Below, one piece after another: positions 53,001 to 63,965 of a stretch of DNA of 64,000 bases. The position numbers and the translations under genes were made by a program. The DNA lies in contig NC_044277.2 in the NCBI RefSeq assembly GCF_004027225.2, positions 92,764,283 to 92,828,282 of the forward strand, given 5' to 3'. This stretch comes from Strigops habroptila. Its lineage: Eukaryota; Chordata; Aves; Psittaciformes; Psittacidae. How positions within the stretch are numbered: the stretch's first letter is position 1; the number at the start of each line of letters is the position of its first letter. Below the pieces are notes generated by a model that worked only from the letters and a program-made list of their open reading frames with translations, did no database searches and was not told the origin of the DNA.

Positions 53001-55101
53001 ATCATTGTGGCCAACTGAAGAAGTATTCCTTAAGTGGAGTGTGACAAATTCACTCTCTATTTTTCAAGATGATCCTAAAATTATGTCAGGCAGGACAGTA
53101 GCATGACTCCTAAGAGTTGAATGGACTGAGGACTGGAAGTATTGCAGTGTCGAGGTGGGGCAGATATAGCCTTTCATACAGCTAACTTCTCCCTGTATTT
53201 GCCCAAGCAAGAAAGAGGATACTGGGGAGGTAAGAAGTGAATGGATATTTGGAAACAGACTGATACATGAAGCAAACTAGACAGTTCAATGGAGAGCTAG
53301 GACACCAGAATGAAAGGCTTGCATCACATGGACAGGCATCAGATCCTCAGACAGCCCTGGCCCTGAAGACAAGTGAAGAAAGGGTTTCCATTCCCTATCT
53401 TAGACTGATGTGGATGTGAGCACTCAGCCGCAGCTATACAACACAGAGACAAAAATCACCTGTAAAACACCCAAACCACAGTATTAACTGCATACGGTTA
53501 GGGAGACCAACACAAAAGTGAAGAAGTGGGATGAACTGCCAGCTCGTCCTTCTAGCCTGCAAAGAAGTAGCAGTTTTACAAATAAAAATTCCTATTTGTG
53601 CAGATCAATGGGAAGCAAAAGACTCCACCTGCACAATTTTAAAAACTCCCATATGCTCAACTGTGACAGTAAGTATGGCATCCACATGAGAAGGCTCAAT
53701 GATGAGCAGAGTTCTTCCACATGAACTTCCTCTTAGTAAGTGAAAGAAGCAGATATAACTAGGATGTAGTTTTCATTTTCATATGAAAGCACTTTTTCCT
53801 TTGGGCCAGGAAGGCACTCATTTCATATAACACTTCAGGAGTCTTAAGTGTCTTTCTTCCTCTCAGACATCCGTATAGGGAAAAGAAAGATCCCATGGTG
53901 GAGAACTTCTCATGATGATGCTGTAAGCTTCTGCTTCAAAGCAATGACATATCTGGTACTTTCTACTTTTCAAGCTCAAAGTCCAGAACCAAATGCAAGA
54001 CTTAATTTCCTAGATCACTAACTTAAGCTGCCACAATGACCTTATTTGAACTACCCAACTCAAGAATAAGTGGAAAATACCTAAAGACCAAACAGCAAGG
54101 GGAAAACACATTAAAAAGTATTATCAAAAGCGATCCTCAAGACACAAGACCAAGGAGAATATGACTTCATTATGTTTAAGAAACCAGGGGTTTGGGCATA
54201 AATTATTACGCTTGCAAAAGCCAAATTTGAGGCCAGCAATTTCATAGGCAAATGCAATATATCAATGCAAAAACCACAAATTGAGATTACAGCTGCTTCT
54301 GTAGCAGAATGAACAAAGCTCCTGCAAGTAACTGGGAAATAAAAGCTCTAGACTTACAGCCACATCAGCTCACCTGTGGATGTTGGGAATACTCGCCATA
54401 TTCATAATGCCATAGTTCATCATCACCAGGACAAAAAGATGAATGGAATACCTTGAAGACAACAAAGTGAGTATTTAGATAATTTCTACGTGACCTGGAA
54501 GGGCTGGCAGTTCAGAGTGAGGGAATATTTTTCCATGCAAATGACATAAATGCAATGTCATATCCAGGTATCAGTAAACATGGATTATCACAATGACATC
54601 TTTATGCCCTGACTATCTATCAGAAGTTAATATTTATGCCAAGATGTATTGTCAATGTATTTCATTGAAAGAAAGAGCAGCCTGGCTCAAATTGCACATT
54701 CAAACTGAACACATCTTTTCCAAAAGAGCCATCTTTGCAGCAGACTGGTCTGGCTTTAACTTCCAGAATAAACACCACAGATTAAACACTTCTCTCAAAT
54801 ACTTTCATGGCTCATTTTACTTTGAGGGTTTGGGAATTGTTTAGAATAACATAGAAAGTGCCTTAAGACTAAAACGATGTAATCCAGAAAAGCCAACATG
54901 AAGTTTAAAAATATTTTTTACCCAAGCCTTGTCTACATGGTGACTAAATACTTACCACCCAAAGCAGAAGACAGCAAAGTATATTCCAAAGAGGGTGGCA
55001 AAGGCATGGCGAACAGCAGAGCTGGCATGACTGGGACCCAAGTAAATACGAAACCAAAACGCAGCCAGAAGTGCAAACAGTTGACAGGCTACAAAATTGA
55101 T
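25892..55101 (-). CDS. MBOAT1: MBOAT1, lysophospholipid acyltransferase 1 (coding exons 2-13; exon 1 outside window)
   Basis: This gene encodes a multi-pass ER membrane enzyme of the MBOAT family. The family member MBOAT1 transfers acyl groups, preferably oleoyl from oleoyl-CoA, to lysophosphatidylserine and lysophosphatidylethanolamine in the Lands cycle. Twelve exons were joined by hand: 55101-54956, 54451-54374, 52448-52353, 43281-43226, 41055-41001, 38287-38104, 36498-36306, 33486-33383, 30633-30569, 29228-29096, 27910-27759 and 26024-25892. All have AG acceptors and GT donors, and the phases agree at every junction, giving 1395 nt with a TGA stop at 25894-25892. In this partial protein the WN..T..W motif (Asn317, exon 10) and the WHG..PGY motif (His348, exon 11) supply the expected catalytic pair. 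The C-terminus (PQAH..., LNSI near the end) matches MBOAT1 rather than MBOAT2 as I recall them. The last four residues, RKDK, could act as a dibasic ER-retrieval signal (inference). The start codon lies beyond 64,000. Confidence 0.96.
26418..26431 (+). repeat. A14 run in intron 12
   Basis: Fourteen A bases follow GGGGG. On the transcript strand this is a poly(U) tract, not placed next to a splice acceptor. Confidence 0.8.
27224..27244. repeat. Short inverted repeat in intron 12
   Basis: Nine-base arms AGAGTATAT and ATATACTCT are separated by TTT. A cruciform or hairpin is possible but no function is implied. Confidence 0.6.
27759..27910 (-). CDS. MBOAT1: MBOAT1 exon 12
   Basis: This 152-nt exon begins IRNNFRHYFLSSVPLKIAYD and ends VMLAVEPAIKFY plus AG of an Arg codon before GTAAGTCC. 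It contains one or two membrane segments. The RNN.RHYFLSS block matches MBOAT1, with Ile where I recall Val at the first position in human. Confidence 0.96.
27911..29095 (-). other. MBOAT1 intron 11
   Basis: 1185 bp with donor GTATGT and a normal AG acceptor. Nothing recognised. Confidence 0.85.
29096..29228 (-). CDS. MBOAT1: MBOAT1 exon 11, catalytic His exon
   Basis: This 133-nt exon reads VCYDRAPWYPTALTFILSAL, WHGIYPGYYFTF and LTGILITLAARA, ending in phase 0 before the donor GTATGTAC. The His of WHG..PGY (residue 348 of the partial protein) is the invariant MBOAT active-site His. The donor GTATGT is the least consensus-like in the gene but fits the phase into exon 12. Confidence 0.97.
29229..30568 (-). 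other. MBOAT1 intron 10
   Basis: 1340 bp between the two catalytic exons. Nothing recognised. Confidence 0.85.
30569..30633 (-). CDS. MBOAT1: MBOAT1 exon 10, catalytic Asn exon
   Basis: This 65-nt exon reads TATSFKMYIENWNIQTAAWL then K, and ends with CG of an Arg codon before GTAAGAG. The WN..T..WL motif holds the Asn (residue 317 of the partial protein) that corresponds to the catalytic Asn of characterised MBOAT enzymes. It is too short to show as an isolated long ORF and was found by phase and homology. Confidence 0.95.
30634..33382 (-). other. MBOAT1 intron 9
   Basis: 2749 bp. It holds the longest uninterrupted frame in the window (31044-31694, plus strand, 216 codons), which I do not recognise and treat as noncoding. 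Confidence 0.8.
33383..33486 (-). CDS. MBOAT1: MBOAT1 exon 9
   Basis: This 104-nt exon reads ADAVNNAAGYGFSGVDERG followed by TFRWDLLSNLNIWNIE, and ends in phase 0 before GTGAGTTAA. The NNAAG.GF.G.D and WDLLSNLNIW motifs are characteristic of MBOAT1/2. This segment directly precedes the catalytic Asn exon. Confidence 0.97.
33487..36305 (-). other. MBOAT1 intron 8
   Basis: 2819 bp with GT-AG ends. Frames up to about 110 codons appear on both strands without motifs. Confidence 0.85.
36306..36498 (-). CDS. MBOAT1: MBOAT1 exon 8
   Basis: This 193-nt exon begins GAVMYKLCITLVSLILFLTL and contains RLGYLYVVTQAAKPKYYFAW. It ends with one base of an Ala codon before GTAAGTC. It encodes at least two membrane segments. 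The KPKYYFAWTL stretch is strongly conserved in this subfamily. Confidence 0.97.
36499..38103 (-). other. MBOAT1 intron 7
   Basis: 1605 bp, AT-rich, with no open frame of note on either strand. Confidence 0.85.
38104..38287 (-). CDS. MBOAT1: MBOAT1 exon 7
   Basis: This 184-nt exon reads SRPSLLEYLSYLLNFMSIIA, then GPCSNYKDYIAFIEGRH and VNWKQKGYDRLPDPSPT, and ends in phase 0 before GTAAGTT. It contains the conserved LEYLSY.LNFMS..AGPC.N.KDY block of MBOAT1 and MBOAT2. The following loop is hydrophilic. Confidence 0.97.
38288..41000 (-). other. MBOAT1 intron 6
   Basis: 2713 bp with GT-AG ends, AT-rich, no recognised content. Confidence 0.85.
41001..41055 (-). CDS. MBOAT1: MBOAT1 exon 6
   Basis: This 55-nt exon reads IGRQAEELTAEQNRLAV with split codons at both ends, and its donor is GTAAGAAT. 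It encodes a hydrophilic loop. The open reading frame was too short to stand out by itself. It was recognised because it fills the exact phase gap between exons 5 and 7 and resembles the GRRAEDL.AEQ.RLA segment of MBOAT1. Confidence 0.93.
41056..43225 (-). other. MBOAT1 intron 5
   Basis: 2170 bp with GT-AG ends and no recognised content. Confidence 0.85.
43226..43281 (-). CDS. MBOAT1: MBOAT1 exon 5
   Basis: This 56-nt exon follows a TTGTTACAG acceptor, reads PLMIITQKITTLACQLHD, and ends with the first G of a Gly codon before GTAAGAAA. The QKIT.LA...HDG block is an MBOAT1/2 signature. It lies after the largest intron in the window, 9.1 kb. Confidence 0.95.
47166..47193. repeat. 28-bp near-perfect palindrome in intron 4
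   Basis: Arms of 13 bases (TAAAAATTACATT and its complement) flank an AA spacer. No target-site duplication or larger element was found around it. Confidence 0.7.
51127..51275 (-). repeat. C/A low-complexity tract with G-quadruplex potential on the transcript strand
   Basis: The plus strand is built almost only of A and C, with C runs at 51187-51189, 51193-51196 and thirteen C at 51199-51211. The minus (MBOAT1 sense) strand therefore has several G runs with 2-3 base loops, enough for a G-quadruplex in intron 4 RNA. Confidence 0.75.
52136..52236 (+). repeat. A-rich (AAAC/AACC) low-complexity tract
   Basis: The stretch consists of repeated AAAC and CCAA words. It lies in intron 4, about 120 bp downstream of exon 4 on the transcript strand. 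Confidence 0.75.
52353..52448 (-). CDS. MBOAT1: MBOAT1 exon 4
   Basis: This 96-nt exon completes the split Arg codon, reads YSFVVAMGYLTLCHISRIYI, continues to TTDFS, and ends with GG of a Gly codon before GTGAGT. The donor could be read one base earlier, but only this position keeps the frame into exon 5 (G-P-L-M). The HISRIYIF.YGILTTDFSGPLM block is a close match to MBOAT1. Confidence 0.95.
52449..54373 (-). other. MBOAT1 intron 3
   Basis: 1925 bp with GT-AG ends. It contains the short CR1 fragment at 52963-53017 and otherwise nothing recognised. Confidence 0.85.
52963..53017 (-). mobile_element. Short CR1 3'-terminal fragment in intron 3
   Basis: AATCACAGAATCATTTAGGT followed by TGGAAAGGGCCATTAAGATC is the complement of the extreme CR1 3' end. 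Only about 55 bp remain. It lies in the sense orientation of MBOAT1. Confidence 0.8.
54374..54451 (-). CDS. MBOAT1: MBOAT1 exon 3
   Basis: This 78-nt exon completes the split Trp codon, encodes YSIHLFVLVMMNYGIMNMAS and then IPNIH, and ends with AG of an Arg codon before GTGAGCT. It carries one predicted membrane segment. Intron 2, between exons 2 and 3, is only 504 bp. Confidence 0.95.
54452..54955 (-). other. MBOAT1 intron 2
   Basis: 504 bp, the shortest intron in the window, with GT-AG ends. A plus-strand chance frame crosses it but has no recognisable domain. Confidence 0.9.
54956..55101 (-). CDS. MBOAT1: MBOAT1 exon 2 (first coding exon in window)
   Basis: This 146-nt exon begins in phase 0 after a TTTTACAG acceptor and ends with the first two bases of a Trp codon before GTAAGTA. 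It encodes residues 1-48 of the partial protein, starting INFVACQLFALLAAFW and ending VFCFG(W). It contains two hydrophobic segments separated by a short loop with RHA. The start matches the human protein after the LDQ residues that close exon 1. No ATG is needed here because the exon opens directly on an internal codon. Confidence 0.95.
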
Positions 55102-56142
55102 CTGTAAAAGACAAACAAAACAAAAAATGGTTGTGATTCTTGGAGGATGAGGGGAAGGAGTCTCTCCATCCACAGAACAATTAAAAGCAGAGCCAGGAAA
55201 AGGAAGGGGAAAAGTGAGAGCAACAAAGCTTTTGTTTCTTTGCATTCTGACTTGTGAGCCCAAGCGATAACTTTGCTTGGCCAATGACAGAAGGGATTAA
55301 ACAAGCACGTATCCACCCAAAAACTCAGACAAGAGGGCAAGCAGGTTCCAGCTATCCAAGGTAGGGGCAGGCTCTGGGCTGTTCCCACTCTCCCCAGGGC
55401 AGGGCTCTGCTCTGCTGCCAGCAGCTCTGGGATGCCAGCCCAAGCCAGGTTCAGGCAAAATCAACCCCTCTCTGTCTTATTAGGAGGCAGAGGCCAGGAA
55501 GCAGACCAGGACTCTGAAGCACTGCCCCAGTGCCTGACTTTCTACATAAACCCCAAAACAAGGGCAAAATCAATACTCCTGGTGTGATGCTGTTTCGCAA
55601 GCAATAACTTGACAGCCTTCTTAGCTGAAATCCTCCACTTCACAGCATCCTCCAAGCTGGCCTCTCAATTACCATTTTTTTGAAGTTCAAGAGTGCAAAG
55701 AAAACAACTTTGCTCTGCTATCACACAGACAGCTAAAGGAAAATGCTTCTCAATGGTTCTTTGGCATGTCTCTATAGAGCACAGGAAGCAGTCTGGCCTC
55801 ATTGTAAGGAGGAGCCAATGACAGCGGGAGTACAAGACAGGTAGATTTGGAGGGCAAGCAATCTGTGACTAGAGGCTACTCTTATCAGACACAAGGACAA
55901 GCAATAGCTTCAGTAACCTCAGAGCAAAACCAACTCCAACCTGTCTTCTTCAAGTCACCTTCTCTTTGACAGGCTCAGCAAAAGTCCCAGAAGTCAGAGG
56001 AAAAACAGAGCTCAGAAACTCTCTATAACAGAGCAATACAGCATTACGATACATCCCTAAGTCTAGCCTGGGCCTTAGACAGTGGGAGTTCAATTAATTT
56101 ATTCAGCTGCAGTCTTTTCTTTTACACAGGAAAAAATAAATT

Positions 56143-56161
56143 AAAAAAAAAAAAAAAAAAA
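56143..56161 (+). repeat. A19 run in intron 1
   Basis: Nineteen consecutive A bases follow AATAAATT. It could be a retroposon tail, but the upstream sequence matches no element I recognise. Confidence 0.8.
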
Positions 56162-58460
56162 TCACCCTGGGCTCCCCAACAGCAAGTCATCCTGGACTGA
56201 GCAAAACTAAATCAGTTGGATTAGAGGATTATCCAAAGCTGTCAGTCCAGGACAAGATGATATATGTCACTTGGAAATGCTCTGACATGCTGGCTGTCCA
56301 GAGGTGGTTGGATTTGGGCAGGCTTCTTGTCAAAAACATTTACGATGTGTTTAATGAGATACTACAGCCCCAAACTGCTTTCATTCTGGTGGACCATATC
56401 CAACACAGTACTGTACAAGCAAATGCTTTTATTAGAGGTTTGTTGGGAATGTTGCTGAGTTCTTTTATTTCAGTGATGCAGGCAGCCATGCAATGGACTA
56501 ATGCAGTAATTTAAATACTTGGATATGCTGAATTTTAGTTCTTTAGAGCAGAGGCAATATCAATTTATTTCTTGTTCATGTAAGTAATCAGCATTTATAA
56601 TAGATAGTATCATAGAACTACACTCAAATACAAGTAATTCTTATTTTCCATGCAAGATTTAAAAAGTAAGAGAACAAAATTGCACTGGTCTCACAAAAGC
56701 CCAGATGCTGTAATACAAAACCCAAACTCTCATCTGGTCTATTACCATACAGTTCCACTCAGAACACTACCTCCTCTTCCCTCCCCTCCTTCCACAGCCA
56801 GAGGTACTACAGAAGTAGCTGAAGAGAGGACATGCCCTACAGGGCTGCTCTGATTGCATCCTTTCTAAACAAGCTTGCAAGACTGATGGATCCCAATTCA
56901 TCAATGACAATTCAGTGAACCTTAATGCCACTTCAGCCTGCTTCATGCTCTTACATCCAATGCAGCAGCTCAATTTTGTGGCATGCAGAGCTCCTCTGAT
57001 TCAGTATAAAGAAGGAAAGTGCAGATACTCCAAGAAACTTGATGTGGCTGATTGTTTAAAAGACAATACCCACTTCCGTGCAGCATCACTCATAGAAGCT
57101 TTATGTCAGTAAAAATCATCGAGATAAGCAGCTATTTGCTTTTTACTTTCATCCAGTTCTTGTATGTTCAGTTAAAAATGCTGGGACGTAAGAGGTTCAC
57201 ACACACAACAAAATGAAAGTGCAAGACCCCAGACACACTTCTAAAAGCATTTACACAGCCAAGGCAGGTAATTGCAGCAGCAGCAAAAAGCAAGCAGCAA
57301 AGACTTCATCACAAGCTAACACACAGTATATGACAGCACAGCAGCCTTGCATACCCACACTGTTGCTTGCTGCTTGGTGCTGCTTGGATAAAATTTCGCA
57401 CGGGTACACCAATCATGCCACTACCACATCTTTAATTTGTTGTGCAAAGGAACTAAGACAATTTCTTCTCCACACTGTTTTTGCAAGAGTTGCGGTAAAG
57501 CCTTGTACTAGGATAAAAGCAAAAGTACATGCTAGCCTTACATTTCAATCAGCTTTCAATTTATAAGTGTTGTTTCTGCAGAGCAGCCAAACATCAGAGA
57601 CCCAAAGTAATCACCTCAGCAAGCAATCATCTCAGAATACTAGTTTACTTTTTTTGCAATGAATTAAGCTAGAAAGTACCTTACAGAGGAATGACTACAA
57701 CACACCATTAGAAGTTACGGATATGACTCAAAACCCCACTTTGTCACAAATGACAGTGGCACAAATACATATCAGGATTCCTCAGTGTCATATGAACGTT
57801 ACATGACCTACCACAACAGCATCAAGAGAGAAGGCTGCACCCAATGCATTGCTTGGGAGATCAACTCCCAGATACAAAAAAAAATGCAGTCTGAAATGCA
57901 GAAAGGTAAGACTTCTGCTCACTGGCTGAGAACATTCATGCCTTTGCCCTTCCTTCTGAACTGCAGCCACCGTGACTCTTCGGCAGCTTTCCAGGTTCCT
58001 CTCCCCCATGGCCATTTTTTTCTGACAGGCAGCACTGCTGCATTAAGGCTTTCAGGTTTGGGGTCTTTTTGTGTTTATCTACAGTAACACATACACATTA
58101 CAAACAACATGATCAGTTTTAAAGGATTCATCAGCAGAGAAGTTGGGAGAGGGATACCAATGAACAAGAAAGCCGGGTAAATACAACAGTTACTGATAAA
58201 ACCTTTCTGTCATCCTTGAGTAATTTGGTATCTGTCGGACAAGAACATTGGGAAATAGTGTTGGAGAATACTTCTTTTACCTGTCTACCTATAAACTTAG
58301 GCTCAGAATCTGAATGCACCAAGATGACTTCTGATTTCTGGGGGGTTAAGTCTGAAAACCAAACTTATCTGTGCAGAGCTCACTGCAAAGTCTAGCATAC
58401 AGTTTACTCCAAGATTGACTTTAAGAGGTGCTGCGTAATTGCAGAATACTTCTGCAGGTT

Positions 58461-58976
58461 ACAGAATTACAGAATCATTGGGGTTGGAAGGGACCTCTGG
58501 AGATCATCCAGTCCAACACCCCTGCCAAGGCAGGGCCACCTAGAGCAGGTTACACAAGAATGCGTCCAGGCGGGGTTTGAATGTCTCCAGAGAGGGAGAC
58601 TCCACAACCTCCCCGGGCAGCCTGTTCCAGTGCTCTGCCACCCTCAGTGTAAAGTTTTTCCTCATGTTGAGGTGAAACTTCGTGTGTTTTAGTTGACAGC
58701 CATTGCTTCTCGTTCTGTCACTGGGCAACACTGTAGAGGCTGGCACCATCATCCGGGCACCTGTCTTTGGGATATTTATATGCATTAATGAGATCCCCTC
58801 TCAGTCTTCTTTTCTCTAGACTAAACAGACCCAGCAATCTCTCCTCATAAGAATGATGCTCCAGACCCCTGGTCACCTTTGTGACCCTCCTCTGGACCCT
58901 CTCCAGTAGCTCCTTGTCTTGTACTGATGAGCCCAGAACTGGACACAATGCTCCAGATGTGGCCTCACCAGAGTCA
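58461..58976 (-). mobile_element. CR1 LINE fragment in intron 1, ORF2 C-terminal part
   Basis: This is the longest CR1 copy here, about 515 bp. It begins with ACAGAATTACAGAATCATTG (complemented tail) and extends upstream in the element through the ORF2 C-terminal coding part. Minus-strand frames read [37 protein letters not shown] and HWNRLPGEVVESPSLETFK. The two frames differ, so at least one frameshift is present. It is a subfamily distinct from the 12.6 and 14.9 kb copies. Confidence 0.92.
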
Positions 58977-61900
58977 ATTACAGTGGGAGGATCATTCCTT
59001 CTGAGTTTACTTGAGCCAAGTTGAAAGCTTGAATAAAAAAGGCCAAATCTTTTCTTAACTATAACTTGCCACAAAGGGGGAGGGAAATTGGTTGTTTCTT
59101 GAGTCTGAAGAATGTAAGACAAATGTCCAGTAGAACTGGGGTGCTCCTTTCCATATGGTGAGAAAAAATTCATTCTGTCTGGCAGACTGAACTCCATATT
59201 TAAAACTGAGCACCAACTCTGGTAGCAGACCAGATGTGGTTTGTTTGTCACAGAGCAAGGAGGATCTCCCAGATATCAAGGGACAGCTTTTCATATGACT
59301 ACCACCTTTTTTTTAGTTATTTACATGTAACATTTCAAACACATGCAGCATTTACATGCATACAAAGACTGCCAGTCCATCTAGCAGTGACTTTACTGCA
59401 CTCTGTTTAAAATTAATTTTATTCTCTACTCTAAGTAATTAAGTTACATAATTTCAAGTAATGTTGTACTGCATAAGAAGTGAAGTAAGTCATACTTTCC
59501 TCCCTTTCCCTTCCCAATGAGAAAAGGGTTCATATTGTTCTCTTTTGGTTATTTCCACTGTCACTAAAAAGACTTTGTAAACAGTAAATTGAGGGCTTCT
59601 GAACATTGATGGATTGTGTCCACAGAAAAATTACATGGAAATAAAAATTATAAGAATTAACCCTTCTCCTTCCAACACAACATTATAAACTATTTAACCC
59701 ATGTTTTTAGCTAGTCACATTTATTCAGTGTTGCCATTATATATTTGTGTGTGGTTTCAACTTTGCTAGCAGAAAAGAAGCACCTTTGCTTTTTACAGTC
59801 ATTTTCTTCCATGGTCTAGCGAGCAAGATGTAATAAAAGCAGGAATCGGAGCACATGATATGTTGCCAAAACAAGATACTATCTTCCTTTCATTTTCCAT
59901 GATTAAACATTGGAAGACAGAAAGGCAGTCTCATCACAGTATCCTGGAACGACATCTGGAAGACTTGTATCTGAGTCACAGCCAGCTGAAGACAGCCTTG
60001 CAACACAGAAACAAGATATCTGCACTTTTGGAGACAGAAAATTTGGAACAGCTCCAGCCAACTGGGTTGATCATTATCATTGTCTGGTTAAGAAGTTCTT
60101 TAATATCTAATAGTCTGGACTTTAAAAAAACAGATGGGACTGGAGCATGTAAACACCAGGTATGAACAATGAGAAAAAAACCAAAATGTAGTTCCTCCCT
60201 TTATCTCTTCAAATTCTATAGGAGCAATCACTCAAAGTGACATTTAGACTACAAATCTGAGTTTTATACAAAGCTAGCAATCAGGTCAAACCAACCAAGC
60301 AAGCACCTATGATGTTGACACTAGCGTAATCAAACATAGTGGTTTCAAGATCCCCCTATACTATCATGCTAAAATCAAAGCCCTCAAAGTACATGAAAGG
60401 TTAGTTCCACCTGTCTCGATCCTTTGCATCTTCTCCCATTTGTAATAGGGTGAAACCAACTTGGCAAATGTTGGACTGGTACTGTAGGAAGGGGAAACAC
60501 TAACTCCTAGGGACCCGGAGCCACGTTTTCAGTCATCTCCATCAACAGGCAGGGCGTATTACATGAGAAAGTCATCTCTTCAACCTCCTAACTATTCTCA
60601 AAGGAAAACCATAAGACTTTCTGCTCTATCTTTTATTAGGTCTCATTAATCACCTGCAGGTGGGCATTGTCAAGGGCAAAAGCCAGTTGGCAAGTCACAG
60701 AAGTCCCAAATACCTGGCATTAAATACCTGTGTCTTGAAATCTCAGCATTTGGAGGACATGGAGCCATAGTACATTTCCAAAAGGAGAATGGCAAATATG
60801 TTGTTTGGTACACCAAAAAGTGACAGAAAAAAACCCCCACAAAACTCTTGCAAGGAGAAATTGGAAAGTGATTTTCCTAGTTAAAAGTTGGGGAACAGAA
60901 AATACTAGAGGAGGCAAAGCCTGACTTTATACCTTTCCACCAACCCATCACAAATAGTCTTGGTCACCGCTTACCATAGTTCAGGGTAGGCTGCTAATCA
61001 CCCACTTCAGGAAGCTTCAATTCCCCCAAGCCATGCATCTGCAAATATTCCTATTATAAGAAGTGGTAACAGACATTTGAAGGTAACTAGATCACACTCT
61101 AGGAAGAGATAAGTAAGTTTAAGCACATTATTAAAGAACAGACATAAGTTTGTTATTTTAGTGCTTTTAACATTTTCCTTATAGTTATGTATCAGGAAGA
61201 AATTTCCTGCATTCTATTTTGACCACAAAAATACTTTGCTTTTCCTTTACTACTTTATTCCTCCCTTACACTAGCAGAAAAACTGATCTCATTTTCCAAA
61301 AATCTAGGAGGATATAAAAATTGACCACGCAGTTCTCTCCAAATTCCAAATGGCAATTAAGTCCGTTACCCAAACCGGACAGTCCTCTGCAAGCAAAATT
61401 CCTGTTAATGCTATAATCCATTCACTATGAAAATCACTAGAAGAAATCACACTGCTAACTTGCCATTTGTTGGATGGCAAGGTGCTGATGTGTCCCCAAC
61501 AGCACTCAAACTCCGGACACAAAAAAGGCATGCTGCACATTTACACATGTTCACAGAGGTACAAGTGTGTTACTGCACAGCCATGCTGCCAGAATATTCC
61601 CAGCTAGCATCCAGGTCTGTGCCCACTTCAATGTGTAGCAGATGATGCAAACTGTCCTCACATTATAGGTATCACAGAAGATACCTATACCAGGTCTTGT
61701 GCTTACCAGCCAAATGAGAGAATAAGGCATTAAATCTGCATTTTGTCTGCTGAACAACATAAGTGCATGAGCAGAGGCCTCATACGGTGACTCACTACAA
61801 AGAAGTTGCAGCTCATATTCAAGAAACTCTGTATTTGCTGCTATCTGCTAATGACCATAAACTAATGAGCATTAGTTTAGAGGCTGCTACAAGGTTTTTA

Positions 61901-63965
61901 TCTGGTAAATTAGAATTTCTCCTTTATTCACAAACTTACCACAGATCATCAAACAGCTGTTTTCAGTATTTGGAAAAGCATAAGTAACTATGTTAAGAGA
62001 CTCCTGAGAGCAACATCAATTCCTTCTCAAGTCAAACCACTGCCTGTGGAGCTCAACAGTGCTTGGGTAGTATTTTGGAAACAGGATGCCATAATAAGGC
62101 ATTCCACTTTGCCAGATATCAGCCCCATCTTCCAGGATGATGTCTTTCTTACAAAGAATAAAGCAAGAACTACAAAAGTGGGATAACTTGTTTTCTCTGT
62201 TTAAAAGATTATTTTACACATACAACAAAAGCCATTCAGCAAATAACATGTTTAACTTCACTTTGCTGGAGACGTTTCTACTTTGATTTTGAAAAATAGA
62301 CTTGCCTTTATGATAGCATTTCATAACATCCAAATTGTGATATTTTAAATGGGTGTGTTAAGAATGAGAGGTGGAATATTCTTTAATCAGATCATCTCAA
62401 AGATATCTGATACTTACTGAAACTTTTCAAAATATTTTGATCTTCCAGACTGTTTTTATGAACCATAAGGACAAATATTCTCTGCAGAGATCACTTAGCT
62501 CTATGCAGGGGAGGGGACAAACACTCCAAAACAGGAAAGCAATATCACAGAAGCAGTGTCAAGTATCCCACTGCTAGAATTTTGACTTAGGCTTCCATGA
62601 AGGAAAAGGATTCATGTAACATTATCTGTGCAACTCCCCTTATTGCTCACAATAGTACTACTTTGCATAGAACTCAGTGCATCAAAAGCCAGCACAAACA
62701 GGCATTTGTGAAGAAATCAGAATTGACTGTCCCTTTCAAGCTGCTGTATTTTCTGTCTGCAGCCAGGCACTGTGAATTGCAAACAGCATGGATCAGAGAA
62801 GACAAATTAATTTACACTGGTGAAATACTGACACAACTACTCAAAAGTCATATCTCCAATTTTATACTGAAATAACTAATTTCTCTGACTGTGTTGTAGA
62901 AGTCCTGTAGAAGACTTTGTGGGGGACAGAAGCAAAGGTTTGAAAATAGAATTTCTTTTGGGGAGCAGGGGGAAGAGAGAGAATGCGAGTATAACGCATG
63001 ACTAATTGAAGATTATTGTCCCTCTTCAACAGCAGCACTAAATTCTCATAACCCTGGCTTTTTTGTTGCTGTCGCATGTGGAATATGGAGTTGGTAAAGC
63101 AGAATATGCCAAATTGACGGTATTTTGGCCTGTTGTGCTGTTTTCCTGGGTAAATTCTGCTGTTACCCTACTTACGGGTCAAATATCCTTCCATGATTTA
63201 GACTATAAACTTGAAACAGATGTTCTTTCTGGATTACCTCTATGAAGCCACTAGCACAATAATCACTACCAGGACACACAAATATAGCTATAGAACAGAT
63301 TAAACCCTGAGTCATCAGAAATTTTAAAGGAAAAACATTTAAGTCAAAAGTAAGCTTGAGAAGTCAAAAGTACATCATAATGCTAAGTCACACCCCTGTA
63401 CATTTACCTTTGATGGCTGATTAATTTTATGTGTGGACCTGATCCAAAGACAGCTTTAACTTGCTGTCAGCAGCTCATACACTGAACTGTAATGATCCTG
63501 ATGTTGGACAGGACTTTAAGTAGTGATCATTTATGCACAGTGGTTCTGCCACTACTCAGTAATTACTGTTCTCTCAGCAAGTAATGCCAAAACATAGCAT
63601 GATGAAATTTCGTCGTACCTGAGATAGCCAGCACTAATTCCTACTTCTAAGAGAAGCATCAATACAACTAAACCAGCTGGAGCCTTTTTTTAAACCAGAA
63701 TGCGTTTAGGTTGTTGGGAGAGCTGCCTCATTTCTTCAGACCACTCAGCAGTGAGGTAGCACGCTAATTACAGTACCTTTAACCCCAAAAGAGTACTTTA
63801 AAAAGTATAATTTGACATACCGATGTGCAAGTATAGTATTGCATGGTATAACATTACAGACATGTCTAAAAGCAGAACTACAGCCAGCAGGTCAGAGTAT
63901 GGGGGATATTTTAGTGAGAAAAGGAAAAAGAGGAGATGTCATTATCCAAAAGGGAATTTTGACAG

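Noticed and set aside
25892-55101. MBOAT2 as the identity of the acyltransferase
   Set aside because: The C-terminal PQAH...LNSI tail and overall length fit MBOAT1 better as I recall both proteins. A database alignment would settle it.
58718-59251. 177-codon minus-strand frame as a gene
   Set aside because: Its C-terminal half is CR1 ORF2 (RVQRR..., [11 protein letters not shown]). The N-terminal half is unrelated intronic sequence read through in frame.
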